A DNA stretch of 64,000 bases from Anaerolineales bacterium (lineage in GTDB: Bacteria > Chloroflexota > Anaerolineae > Anaerolineales > UBA11579), in assembly GCA_021463845.1 (NCBI GenBank), contig JAJTXV010000001.1, forward strand, positions 710,174 through 774,173. The letters run 5' to 3'. Positions 24,761 through 35,562 of this stretch are shown here, one piece after another; the first letter of the stretch is position 1, and every line of letters begins with the position of its first letter. The notes under the pieces were generated by a model. The model did not search any database. It was given only the letters and a program-made list of their open reading frames with translations, and had not been told where the DNA came from. The position numbers were made by a program, and so were the translations under genes.

Positions 24761-25960
24761 ATGACCGCCAATACAACCGTCAAGCCGCCGCTGGCTGAAC
24801 GCCCGACCCTGCTGGGCTGGCTGCGCAAGAACCTGTTCAACTCCTGGGGCAACGCCATCCTCACTGTGGCGGCCGGCTGGCTGACCTTTGTCACCCTGCG
24901 CGGCTTGCTCACCTGGGTCTTCACCGAAGCCGACTGGACCGTGATCCAGACCAACCTGCGCCTGATCCTGTTGGGTCAGTACCCCATCGCCGAAGTCTGG
25001 CGCATCTGGGTTTCGATGCTGCTGCTAGCCTTCCTGATCGGTAACTCGCTCTCCATCTGGGGCAAGGGCAAGACCTCCACCCGCTTCACCGTCGGCCTGA
25101 TGGGCTTGCTGTTCGCCCTGGCCTTCGTGGTCAGCGGCCCCTCGCGCACCTGGCTGCTGGCCATGGGCGCGGTGTTGGGCGCCGGCTGGTGGCTGGCTCG
25201 CGGCGCAGGCAAGGCTATGCGCAACGTAGTGGGAATTGGCTGGGTGGTCTGGCCGCCCATCTTCATCCTGCTACTGCGCGGCTTCACCCCCGATGAAGGT
25301 TTCCTGCCTCTGGTAGGCACGAACCTGTGGGGCGGCCTGATGCTGACCTTCATGCTCACCATCGTGGGCATCGTGTTCTCGTTCCCCATCGGTGTGCTGC
25401 TGGCCCTCGGCCGCCAGTCAGACCTGCGCATCGTGCGCTGGTTCTGCATCACCTTTATCGAGGTGGTGCGCGGCGTGCCGCTCATCACCATCCTGTTCAT
25501 GGCCCAGCTCATGCTGCCGCTGTTCCTGCCCTCGGGCCTCACCATCGATCGTGTGCTGCGCGCCATGGTGGGCATCACGCTGTTCAGTGCCGCCTACCTG
25601 GCTGAAAATGTGCGCGGCGGCCTCCAGGCCATCCCCAAAGGCCAATACGAGGCCGCCTACGCCCTGGGCCTCAGCAACCCGCTGTCCATGGGCCTCATCA
25701 TCCTGCCCCAGGCCCTGCGCCTCATCATCCCCATCCTGGTCGGCCAATTCATCGCCCTGTTCAAGGACACGGCCCTGGTGGCCATCGTAGGCTTGTTCGA
25801 TCTGGTGGGCATTGCCCGCACAGTGCTGGCCCAGCCGGCCTTCCTGGGCACCCACCGCGAGGTCTACGCTTTCATTTCACTGCTGTACTGGGTGTTTAGC
25901 TACGCCATGTCCTACGTCAGTATCCGCCTGGAAGATTCGCTGGGCGTAGGCAAACGATAA
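24761..25960 (+). CDS. aapM: Amino acid ABC transporter permease (AapM/BztC type)
   Basis: A 399-residue second permease subunit. The N-terminal half has several helices and a linker; the C-terminal transport domain includes TFMLTIVGIVFSFPIGVLLA, VVRGVPLITILFMAQ and the EAA loop ENVRGGLQAIPKGQYEAAYA. It forms a heterodimer with AapQ. The ATG abuts the aapQ stop, which implies coupling for equal stoichiometry. Confidence 0.93.
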   Translation: MTANTTVKPPLAERPTLLGWLRKNLFNSWGNAILTVAAGWLTFVTLRGLLTWVFTEADWTVIQTNLRLILLGQYPIAEVWRIWVSMLLLAFLIGNSLSIWGKGKTSTRFTVGLMGLLFALAFVVSGPSRTWLLAMGAVLGAGWWLARGAGKAMRNVVGIGWVVWPPIFILLLRGFTPDEGFLPLVGTNLWGGLMLTFMLTIVGIVFSFPIGVLLALGRQSDLRIVRWFCITFIEVVRGVPLITILFMAQLMLPLFLPSGLTIDRVLRAMVGITLFSAAYLAENVRGGLQAIPKGQYEAAYALGLSNPLSMGLIILPQALRLIIPILVGQFIALFKDTALVAIVGLFDLVGIARTVLAQPAFLGTHREVYAFISLLYWVFSYAMSYVSIRLEDSLGVGKR

Positions 25961-25975
25961 GTTGCGAGGAGAACC

Positions 25976-26725
25976 ATGACCGCTGACAAAACCCCGATCA
26001 TCATCGCCAAGGATGTGCACAAATGGTTTGGCGACTTTCACGCCCTGCGCGGCGTGAGCATGGAAGTGAAGCAAGGTGAAGTGATCGTGATCTTCGGGCC
26101 GTCCGGCTCGGGCAAGTCCACCTTCATCCGCACCATCAACCATCTCGAAGAGCACCAGCAGGGTGACATCGTGGTGGACGGCATCGAGCTGAGCCACGAT
26201 GTGCGCAACATCGAGAAAATTCGCGAGGAGACCGGTATGGTCTTCCAGCAGTTCAATCTGTTTCCTCACCTCACCGTGCTGCAGAACATCAGCCTGGCCC
26301 CCATCTGGGTCAAAAAGTGGGACAAGCCGCGTGCTGAAGCCAAGGCTATGGAGCTTCTCAAACGGGTCGGCATCCCCGAGCAGGCCAACAAGTACCCCGG
26401 CCAGCTCTCCGGCGGCCAACAGCAGCGCGTCGCCATCGCCCGCGCCCTGGCCATGGAGCCCAAGATCATGCTCTTCGACGAGCCCACCAGCGCCCTGGAC
26501 CCCGAAATGATCAAGGAAGTGCTGGACGCCATGATCGAGCTGGCCAAGACCGGAATGACCATGCTGGTGGTCACCCACGAGATGGGCTTCGCCCGCGCCG
26601 TAGCCGACCGCATGTTTTTCTTCGACAAGGGTGAGATCGTGGAAAGCGGCACCCCCGACGAGATCTTCAAGGCTCCCAAAGAAGCCCGCACCAAGCTGTT
26701 CCTCTCGCAGATCCTGCATCACTAG
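25976..26725 (+). CDS. aapP: Amino acid ABC transporter ATP-binding protein
   Basis: A 249-residue nucleotide-binding subunit: Walker [11 protein letters not shown]-loop [16 protein letters not shown], signature LSGGQQQR, Walker [13 protein letters not shown] and the His switch VVTHEMG. It powers uptake through AapQ/AapM. Last gene of the four-gene operon, followed by a terminator. Confidence 0.95.
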   Translation: MTADKTPIIIAKDVHKWFGDFHALRGVSMEVKQGEVIVIFGPSGSGKSTFIRTINHLEEHQQGDIVVDGIELSHDVRNIEKIREETGMVFQQFNLFPHLTVLQNISLAPIWVKKWDKPRAEAKAMELLKRVGIPEQANKYPGQLSGGQQQRVAIARALAMEPKIMLFDEPTSALDPEMIKEVLDAMIELAKTGMTMLVVTHEMGFARAVADRMFFFDKGEIVESGTPDEIFKAPKEARTKLFLSQILHH

Positions 26726-26777
26726 GAAGCGATCAGCTGTCAGCTTTCCGCCATCAGCTTTCAGCCATCAGCCAAGC

Positions 26778-26809
26778 AAAAAGAGCGCACGAAGTGCGCT
26801 CTTTTTTTT
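26778..26809 (+). terminator. Intrinsic terminator of the aap operon
   Basis: Stem AAAAAGAGCGCAC / GTGCGCTCTTTTT with a 4-nt loop and long T-run. It is preceded (26734-26775) by iterated TCAGC words. Confidence 0.9.
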
Positions 26810-26811
26810 AT

Positions 26812-27240
26812 GTGCAATGTGCATCCCGATCGCAGCGAAGCAATCTGGTTTACTTCCTGCCCTCTCCCTAAGGGAGAGGTGCGCTGTTAGCGCGGCGAGC
26901 GCAGCAAGCGGGTGAGGATCGCGCACTACACCGCAACCCACCCGTCATTCCGAGCGAAGCGAGGAATCCTTTAGGGCAAACAAAGTCAACTTAGCATGTC
27001 CTAAAGGATTCCTCCTCGCCGCTACGCGGCTCGTTCGGAATGACATGACCCTTGCACTCGTAAGGGCGCACTGCGGTGCGCCCCAACATCGTCATTGTCA
27101 GCGGAGTAAAGAATGCGCGCCGTCCTCCGTCTTTGCGAGGAGTGCGCAGCGGAGCTGCGCCCGACGAAGCAATCCCCAGGCCTTGCAAAATGGGCTTGGA
27201 GATTGCTTCGCTTCGCTCGCAATGACGGGTCGGGGCAAGG
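26812..27240. repeat. Cluster of REP-like palindromes
   Basis: Fills the gene-free interval before 27320. Contains a CTCTCCCTAAGGGAGAG hairpin (26862-26878), a 107-bp GTCATTCCGAGCG...GGAATGACA element (about 26943-27044) nearly identical in its arms to 40021-40129, a GGGCGCACTGCGGTGCGCCC hairpin (about 27064-27083), and a GTCATTG...GCAATGACGG composite (about 27091-27230). No gene supported. Confidence 0.85.
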
Positions 27241-27273
27241 CTCGGAGCAGGTAAGGCCCAAAATGAGCCCACC

Positions 27274-27306
27274 TTGACAACCCTTGCATCCCTAGAACAT
27301 ATGTGC
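27274..27306 (+). promoter_or_regulatory. Promoter of the radical SAM gene with LexA-like site
   Basis: TTGACA (27274-27279), 18-bp spacer, weak -10 CATATG (27298-27303). GAAC-ATAT-GTGC (27295-27306) overlaps the -10 and differs from GAAC-N4-GTTC at one base; GAACATA is repeated at 27308. SOS control is inference. Confidence 0.45.
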
Positions 27307-27319
27307 GAACATACTCCTC

Positions 27320-28534
27320 ATGGATACGCTCCAAAAAATACGCGTCGTCGGGCGCGATATGCACCTCGAATCCGACAGCGAGAATGACCAGATCTGCGCC
27401 CCCGTGGTCGACGGCCGCCAGCTACCCGCCCGCCCCGTCGCCACCATCCCCATCAGCGAGGTCGCCCTGCCTGGCGGCCGCAAGATGAAAGTGGTCAAGA
27501 GCATGCTCACCACCGCCTGCGAGCGCAACTGCAACTACTGCCCATTCCGCGCCGGCCGCAGCAAAATGCAGCGCATCACCATCAAGCCCGACGAAATGGC
27601 CCAGGTCTCCTACCAGGCCTACCGCCAGCGTCTCGTCGAGGGCCTCTTCCTCAGCTCCGGCATCATCAAGGGCGGCGTCACCACCCAGGACAAGCTGATC
27701 GACACGGCCGAAATTCTGCGCAACAAGCTCAGCTTCCGCGGCTACCTGCACCTCAAGATCATGCCGGGGGCTGACCGTGACCAGGTGCGCCGCTCCATGC
27801 AGCTGGCCGACCGCATCTCGGTCAATCTCGAAGGCGCCAACGCCCAGCGTCTGGCCACCCTGGCGCCCATGAAGAAGTTCGCCGACGAGCTGCTCACTCC
27901 GCTCAAGTGGGCGCAGGAGATCCGCGCCAACGAGGCGCCCAGCTCCACCTGGAACGGGCGCTGGGCCAGCTCGGTCACCCAGTTCGTCGTGGGCGGCGCA
28001 GACGAGACCGATGTTGAGCTGGTCTCGACCTCCGAATACCTGTATCACGAGCTCAAACTCAAGCGCACCTACTACTCAGCCTTCTCGCCGATCATCGACA
28101 CCCCGCTGGAGAATCACCGCCCGGAGAATCCCTGGCGCGAACACCGCCTCTACCAGGCCTCCTTCCTGCTGCGTGACTACGGCTTCGCCATGGAGGAACT
28201 GCCCTTCAACCAAAGCGGCAACCTGCCACTCAACAAAGACCCCAAAACCGCCTGGGCCGAGCAGACCTTGCTGCACAAGCCGGTCGAGCTCAATACCGCC
28301 AGCCGTGAGCAGCTGCTGCTGGTGCCTGGCATCGGCCCCAAGAGTGCGGATGCGATCCTGCGCGCCCGCCGCCTGCATGCCATCACCAGCCTGGAGCAAC
28401 TCAAGCAGCTTGGCATCGTGCCCAAGCGCAGCGCACCGTTCGTGCTGCTCAACGGCCGCCAGCCCAGCTTCCAGCCGCGTTTGATGGACATGGCCGAGCC
28501 CACCCCGCAGCTGCGCCCGCGCTTCCCCGGTTAG
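27320..28534 (+). CDS. Putative DNA modification/repair radical SAM protein
   Basis: A 404-residue radical SAM enzyme with helix-hairpin-helix DNA-binding C-terminus. The cluster motif is C67-x3-C71-x2-C74 (CERNCNYC). The core (LFLSSGIIKGGVTTQDKLID, GYLHLKIMPGADRDQV, ISVNLEGAN) matches the family often found next to a uracil-DNA-glycosylase-like protein. The HhH is LLLVPGIGPKSADAILRARR (VPGIGP at 335-340). The substrate is unknown; DNA repair is a family-level prediction. Neighbouring SRAP and DinB genes fit a DNA damage context. Confidence 0.85.
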   Translation: MDTLQKIRVVGRDMHLESDSENDQICAPVVDGRQLPARPVATIPISEVALPGGRKMKVVKSMLTTACERNCNYCPFRAGRSKMQRITIKPDEMAQVSYQAYRQRLVEGLFLSSGIIKGGVTTQDKLIDTAEILRNKLSFRGYLHLKIMPGADRDQVRRSMQLADRISVNLEGANAQRLATLAPMKKFADELLTPLKWAQEIRANEAPSSTWNGRWASSVTQFVVGGADETDVELVSTSEYLYHELKLKRTYYSAFSPIIDTPLENHRPENPWREHRLYQASFLLRDYGFAMEELPFNQSGNLPLNKDPKTAWAEQTLLHKPVELNTASREQLLLVPGIGPKSADAILRARRLHAITSLEQLKQLGIVPKRSAPFVLLNGRQPSFQPRLMDMAEPTPQLRPRFPG

Positions 28535-28567
28535 CGATGCTGATTAAAATCAAGTGACTAAGAGGAT

Positions 28568-28643
28568 TCGTAATTGGCAATTGGTAATTAAGTCTCTAAT
28601 CTCAAATCTCTGATCCTCTAATTACCAATTACTATTACCAACT
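28568..28643. repeat. AATTGGTAATT-type palindrome
   Basis: GTAATTGGCAATTGGTAATT faces AATTACCAATTACTATTACC, with AATCTCAAATCTC words between. It is one of several low-complexity palindromes of this style (see 42892, 46050, 49437). Confidence 0.75.
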
Positions 28644-29375
28644 ATGCCAGGCCGCTTCACCCTCACCGCCAGCCCAGACCTCATCCGGGACACTTTCCCC
28701 TGGCTCAATGTGCCAGCCCAGCTTGCCCCGCGCTACAACATCGCCCCCACCCAACCCGTCGCCGTCGTCCTCAACGATGGCAGCAACCAAGTAGACTTCG
28801 TCAACTGGGGCCTCATCCCCTCCTTCAGCAGCGGTGGCAAGATGACCTCGCTGCTCATCAACGCCCGCTCCGAAGGCATCACCCGCACGCCTGCCTTCCG
28901 CGGCCCCTTCCGTTACCGCCGCTGCATCGTGCTGGCGGATGGCATCTTCGAATGGGTCAAGTTCCCCCGCAAACGTGAGAAGGTGCCCTATTGGGTGCAC
29001 ATGAAATCACGCCGCCCGTTTGCGCTGGCCGGCGTGTGGGATAGCTGGCTCTCGATGGACGGCTCTGAGATCAAGACTTGCGCCACCATCACCTGCGAGC
29101 CCAACGCGCTGGTCAAGCAAATTCACCACCGCATGGGCGTCATCCTGCCCGCCGAGCACATCGCTGCCTGGCTGCAGCCCGGTGAAGCCACCGACCCCAA
29201 AGCCCTGCAAGCCCTGCTGCAGCCCTACCCGCCCGACGAGATGACCTATCACCAGGTCACCCCCATCGTCAGCAGCGCGGTCAACGATGTGCCCGAGTGC
29301 ATCGCCCCGCTGCCATTTGACCCGCCGCACGAAAAGATCCTGGAACAAAACTTTGGAGAGAAACGTGAACGTTGA
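28644..29375 (+). CDS. SRAP-family protein (YedK/HMCES-like) with Pro at position 2
   Basis: SRAP proteins shield abasic sites in single-stranded DNA by a thiazolidine bond from Cys2 exposed after Met removal. This 243-residue member reads MPGRF instead of MCGRF. The rest of the site is intact: INARSE (Asn73), GIFEW (Glu103) and IHHRM (His161), with GLIPSF and AFRGPFRYRRC typical of the family. Methionine aminopeptidase would expose Pro, a secondary amine that could form a Schiff base but not a thiazolidine. It overlaps the DinB-fold gene by 11 nt. Confidence 0.88.
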   Translation: MPGRFTLTASPDLIRDTFPWLNVPAQLAPRYNIAPTQPVAVVLNDGSNQVDFVNWGLIPSFSSGGKMTSLLINARSEGITRTPAFRGPFRYRRCIVLADGIFEWVKFPRKREKVPYWVHMKSRRPFALAGVWDSWLSMDGSEIKTCATITCEPNALVKQIHHRMGVILPAEHIAAWLQPGEATDPKALQALLQPYPPDEMTYHQVTPIVSSAVNDVPECIAPLPFDPPHEKILEQNFGEKRER

Positions 29376-29859
29376 AGCCTTCCGCACCTTGTATGACTAT
29401 CACATCAGCGAGAACCGCAAGATCTGGGAGCGCCACCTCGCCAACCTGCCCGAAGAGGTCTGGACCCAGCCGCTGGACTATTCCATGGGCTCGCTGCGCA
29501 CGCAGATCGCCCACCTGATCCGGGTTGACCACATCTGGTTCCTCGACCTCGGCGCGCCGATGCCCGAAGAAGAGATCGACGAAAAGAACCCCGGCAAAGA
29601 CCGCCCGGCCCTGCGCGCCTATTGGGATCAGGTGGAAGAGGCGATGCGCACGTATATCAACGGCCTTACCGAGGAAATATTGGCGAGCAAACCGCTGCAG
29701 GGTGAAGACGCCGGACTGGCCGTATGGCAAGTGCTGCTGCACGTCGCCAACCACGGCACAGACCACCGCGCCCAGATCCTGCGCGCCCTGCACGACGCAG
29801 GCGAGAAGACCGGCCCGCAAGACCTGGTCTTTTACCTCTACGACCAGCAGCAGAAATAG
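29365..29859 (+). CDS. DinB/YfiT-family four-helix protein
   Basis: A 164-residue DinB-fold protein (metal-dependent, thiol-transferase-like superfamily). The metal-binding pattern appears as HLIRVDHIW in helix 2 and HVANHGTDHRAQI in the late helix, giving His ligands in the expected places. The GTG at 29365 has GGAGAG 4 nt upstream and overlaps the SRAP stop, so the two are coupled. Substrate unknown. Some family members are DNA-damage inducible, which fits the cluster. Confidence 0.85.
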   Translation: MNVEAFRTLYDYHISENRKIWERHLANLPEEVWTQPLDYSMGSLRTQIAHLIRVDHIWFLDLGAPMPEEEIDEKNPGKDRPALRAYWDQVEEAMRTYINGLTEEILASKPLQGEDAGLAVWQVLLHVANHGTDHRAQILRALHDAGEKTGPQDLVFYLYDQQQK

Positions 29860-29875
29860 CATGCTCTTAAGCCAG

Positions 29876-30210
29876 GCATGCTGCGCCCACCACCCGTCAT
29901 TGCGAGCGCAGCGAAGCAATCCCCAAACCATTAGCCGTGCATCCCGAGCGCAGCGAGGGATCCTCATATACTGAACTGGCAACCAATGCTATGTTGCAAA
30001 TACGTTAGGGGCGCACCGCAGTGCGCCCACCTTTCCGTCATCCCGAGCGCAGCGAAGCAATCCCCAAGCCATTAGTCGTGCATCCCGAGCGCAGCGAGGG
30101 ATCCTCATGCACTCAACTGGCAACCAACGTCGTGCTACAAAAACGTAGGGGCGCAGCATGCTGCGCCCACCCTTCCGTCATTGCGAGCGTAGCGAAGCAA
30201 TCCCCAAGCC
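29876..30210. repeat. 140-bp tandem composite repeat
   Basis: GTCAT(T/C)(G/C)CGAGCG starts at 29896, 30037 and 30177, giving periods of 141 and 140 bp. Each unit contains GAAGCAATCCCCAA, a GTGCATCCCGAGCGCAGCGA element, AACTGGCAACCAA and a GGGGCGCA...TGCGCCCACC hairpin. There are two full units plus flanking parts. No gene here. Confidence 0.9.
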
Positions 30211-30218
30211 AATTAAGC

Positions 30219-30250
30219 AAAAAGAGGCAGCCGATCGGCTGCCTCTTTTA
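30219..30250. terminator. Bidirectional terminator, mainly for valS
   Basis: Near-perfect palindrome AAAAGAGGCAGCCG / CGGCTGCCTCTTTT with T-runs on both strands. It ends 7 nt from the valS stop. Confidence 0.88.
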
Positions 30251-30256
30251 TCTCGT

Positions 30257-32992
<2,736 letters not shown>

Positions 32993-33006
32993 GCTTCTCC
33001 TTAAAC

Positions 33007-33262
33007 AAAAACGCCCTCATGAATATGAGGACGGAAGGCGCTCCGCGGTACCACCTCGATTCCACGCTTGCATTGCACGCGCAGCTCTCTGTTCGCGTTA
33101 TCGGGCGAACCCGTGCTGGTCTAGTAAAGCCGTCCGGCTCGTTCTTCAGCAACCTGTCGCCGGGCGACCTTCTGCGGGTCCTGCTGCAAAGGCTCTCAGC
33201 AATGCGCCTTTGTTCCTGTCAGCGGTGGCCGCGTACTCTTCCCGGCAGGCGTATGAAACTAG
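33007..33262 (-). promoter_or_regulatory. T-box riboswitch leader of valS
   Basis: On the minus strand the leader starts with a GAAGAGTAC Stem I base and a GCTGAGAGC segment, and contains the T-box GGTGGTACCGCG (about 33055-33044). It ends in a terminator whose stem pairs 33025-33033 with 33012-33020, followed by T5 (33011-33007). The T-box can pair with uncharged tRNA-Val 3' ends to favour the antiterminator. I could not assign the specifier codon with confidence. Confidence 0.92.
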
Positions 33263-33266
33263 ACGC

Positions 33267-33272
33267 ATTATA
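33267..33272 (-). promoter_or_regulatory. -10 box of the valS leader promoter
   Basis: TATAAT on the minus strand, immediately upstream of the T-box leader. The -35 is weak. Confidence 0.65.
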
Positions 33273-33326
33273 CAACACGCGCTTACCCTTCGCGGGCCGA
33301 CAAGATTGTGAAATACGCCACTTTCC

Positions 33327-33355
33327 TTGACTTGCCTCTGCCCGTGTGCTATCTT
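33327..33355 (+). promoter_or_regulatory. Promoter of the MBL-fold hydrolase gene
   Basis: TTGACT (33327-33332), 17-bp spacer, TATCTT (33350-33355). Divergent from the valS promoter. Confidence 0.8.
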
Positions 33356-33386
33356 GCACCCGCTATCACAAACCGGAGGCACAGCA

Positions 33387-34244
33387 GTGCAACACGAGCG
33401 CATCGCAGAAAACGTCTATTTCTTTCAAAGTGAACTCTACGCCCAGGTCACCGCGGGCGTCATCACCGGCCCCGATATGGCCGTGGTCATCGACACCCTG
33501 GCCCTGCCCGAAGAGACCCGCCAGATGCGCCGTTTCATCGAACGAGAGCTGCGCGTACCCGTACGCTACGTCATCAACACCCACTACCATGCTGACCACA
33601 GCTGGGGCAACAGCCAGTTTCCCGAAGCGACGATCATCGGGCACACCAAGTGCCACGAGTTCCTGAACACCCGCGGCCGCGCCTCGCTGGAGGCTGAGAA
33701 GAAGGACAACACCGCCCTGCGCGAGGTTGAGATCGCCCTGCCCTCCGTGACCTTTGACGAAGGCCAGATGGACCTGCAGGTTGGGAAGAAGAACCTCAGC
33801 CTGTTTCCCTTCCCCGGCCACAGCGCCGACTCGATTGCCGTACTGGTGGAGGAAGACCGCATCCTGTTCTGCGGTGACACCTTCATGCCGCTGCCCGTGC
33901 TGTGGGATGGCGACGTCAATGACACGATGGCCTCACTCAAGAAGCTGCCCAAGCTGGGCCTCGAGAACCTGGTGCCCGGCCACGGCGAGATCGTGCTGCG
34001 CGGCGAGATCGACGCGGCCGTAAAGGGCAACCTGGACTACCTGAACAAGATCACCAAGGCCGTACGCGCCGCCGCCCGCCGCCGTTACCCGCTGGATGTG
34101 CTCGAAACAGTGCACGTGGAGGATTGCGGCAAGAGCCGCGTGCTGATCGCCGGCATGGCCGAGCAGCTGCACCAGCGCAACATGGTTGCGCTGTTCTACC
34201 AACTCTACGGCAAGCTACCCGAAGGCTCCGCAACCGACGACTAA
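33387..34244 (+). CDS. Metallo-beta-lactamase fold hydrolase
   Basis: A 285-residue di-metal hydrolase. Motif HYHADH (66-71), later Gly/His block FPGHSADSIAV, CGDTFMP and a final VPGHGE complete the glyoxalase-II-like metal site. No signal peptide, so cytoplasmic. The start is a GTG with GGAGG 7 nt upstream, after a good promoter. The C-terminal 80 residues are helical (YLNKITKAVRAAARRRYP). Substrate unknown. Confidence 0.88.
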   Translation: MQHERIAENVYFFQSELYAQVTAGVITGPDMAVVIDTLALPEETRQMRRFIERELRVPVRYVINTHYHADHSWGNSQFPEATIIGHTKCHEFLNTRGRASLEAEKKDNTALREVEIALPSVTFDEGQMDLQVGKKNLSLFPFPGHSADSIAVLVEEDRILFCGDTFMPLPVLWDGDVNDTMASLKKLPKLGLENLVPGHGEIVLRGEIDAAVKGNLDYLNKITKAVRAAARRRYPLDVLETVHVEDCGKSRVLIAGMAEQLHQRNMVALFYQLYGKLPEGSATDD

Positions 34245-34246
34245 CC

Positions 34247-34277
34247 AAAAGACCCATGCTGCGCATGGGGTCTTTTT
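34247..34277. terminator. Bidirectional terminator
   Basis: AAAAGACCCATG / CATGGGGTCTTTTT hairpin between two convergent genes. Confidence 0.88.
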
Positions 34278-34692
34278 ATGTGGCCAGTTCCAGCTCGGCC
34301 ACCTGTCCATCATCAAGCATGAAAGCCCGGCAGGCCCACTCGCTGGCTGAATCCGGCGCCCAGATCAGGTGCGCCACGCCTGGGTAGCGCGCTTCGGCCA
34401 GATCCGTTTGCGATGGATGCGGCGGCCCGTTGGGATGCGAGTGGAAGATGGCCAGCAGTCGCCAGCCGCGCCGCTCGATCTCCATGAACGCCTCCAGCTG
34501 CTGGCGCGGCTGCAGGCTGTAATGGGTCGGGCTGGCTAACTCATTCTCGATCAGGAAGACGTGCACGCTCTCGCCCCCGTCCGCGGTCTCCAGGCCCGCG
34601 GCTACTAAGCCGCACGCTTCCAGCGGGCTGCAGGCGGCCACATGCGCCGCCATCTGTTGCATATGCTGCGGCGCGATGAGCAGGCGTTGCAT
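34276..34692 (-). CDS. JAMM/MPN (Mov34) family metallopeptidase
   Basis: A 138-residue M67 peptidase domain. Catalytic Glu in LEACGLVAAG, JAMM motif HSHPNGPPHPSQTD (His84, His86, Asp97). Bacterial stand-alone JAMM proteins cleave C-terminal extensions from ubiquitin-like sulfur carriers such as CysO, or desampylate proteins. No sulfur carrier gene is next to it. The start overlaps the upstream membrane-protein stop by one base (TAATG). Confidence 0.9.
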   Translation of the reverse strand: MQRLLIAPQHMQQMAAHVAACSPLEACGLVAAGLETADGGESVHVFLIENELASPTHYSLQPRQQLEAFMEIERRGWRLLAIFHSHPNGPPHPSQTDLAEARYPGVAHLIWAPDSASEWACRAFMLDDGQVAELELAT

Positions 34693-35501
34693 TACACCAG
34701 GACAGCCAGTACGAAGAATACGGCCAGCGCCACGGCGGGCTCACGCGCCGCAGTGCGCCAATCTTGCTCGGCGTTCAAATTGGCCATGAAGTTATTGAGC
34801 CCAAACAGCGCGCCCAGCAGCAGCAAACCATAGCCCAACGGCGAGACGGGCAAATAATGCAGCACCGCTGCCAGTTGCACAACCACAAAGGTCATGCCCA
34901 GCAGTTGCAGCGAATGCCAGGTCTCCACACTGCGCAGCAGGTTCAGCCGCGTGCCGGCCAGGAACGCGCCCAGCCCCACCGCCGGCAGCGCCAGGAACAG
35001 GCGCAGGCCCAGCCCGCGCACGCTAATGGCCAGCATCAGGAACAGGATCAGCGACAAGGTGCTCAATGCCATGCTCACCGCGCTGTACAGCCGGCCCTCT
35101 TCGGACACGCTGTTGTATTCGGCCAGCAGAATTGCTAGCAGCAGCAAAGCGCATACCAGAAAAGCGACCCACCAGCTGGTGGTGAAAGGCAGATTGCTCA
35201 ATACCAGCGCCAGCACCCAGGCGGTCATGGCCGGCAGCAACCAGTGGCTGTAGGTGGTGCGCTCGCCCAGGGCCGGATGATCGCGCAGCAGCCAGTCAGC
35301 CCCGGCCGCGGTCAGGCCGGCCACCAGCACCGCCAGCAGGGTGTTCAAGCCCAGCCGGATCGGCAGCAGCACGCCGATGAATTCCCAATTTAGCGTGATC
35401 GGCGGCACCTGCACAAAGCGCACGGCCACATAGGCCAACAGGATCACGGCCATCACGGCGCTCAGTCGTTCGCGGTTGGGCAACAAGCCGGCAGACAGCA
35501 T
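34692..35501 (-). CDS. Polytopic membrane protein of unknown function
   Basis: 269 residues with about eight hydrophobic helices (LSAVMAVILLAYVAVRFV, LGLNTLLAVLVAGLTAAGA, ALSTLSLILFLMLAISV, GYGLLLLGALFGLNNFMANL). No signature motif recognised. Transcribed with the JAMM peptidase and overlapping it by one base, so the two may act together, for instance a membrane anchor for a processing step. That link is inference. Confidence 0.75.
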   Translation of the reverse strand: MLSAGLLPNRERLSAVMAVILLAYVAVRFVQVPPITLNWEFIGVLLPIRLGLNTLLAVLVAGLTAAGADWLLRDHPALGERTTYSHWLLPAMTAWVLALVLSNLPFTTSWWVAFLVCALLLLAILLAEYNSVSEEGRLYSAVSMALSTLSLILFLMLAISVRGLGLRLFLALPAVGLGAFLAGTRLNLLRSVETWHSLQLLGMTFVVVQLAAVLHYLPVSPLGYGLLLLGALFGLNNFMANLNAEQDWRTAAREPAVALAVFFVLAVLV

Positions 35502-35562
35502 GCAGAAATTCTACTCTGCCGCCATGCGTTGAGCCGCATCAAGCTCGGATATACTCAACCGC

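Noticed and set aside
26734-26775. TCAGC-rich tract as an operator array
   Set aside because: Spacing is irregular and it lies at the 3' end of the operon; more likely a low-complexity repeat.
28644-28652. Upstream start for the SRAP gene restoring Met-Cys-Gly
   Set aside because: The codons before ATG lie in an AT-rich palindrome and no in-frame ATG-TGC-GGC occurs; GGCCGCTTC directly follows ATGCCA.
29896-30210. Possible CRISPR array
   Set aside because: Repeat period is 140 bp, units are composite palindromes and no short unique spacers or cas genes are present.
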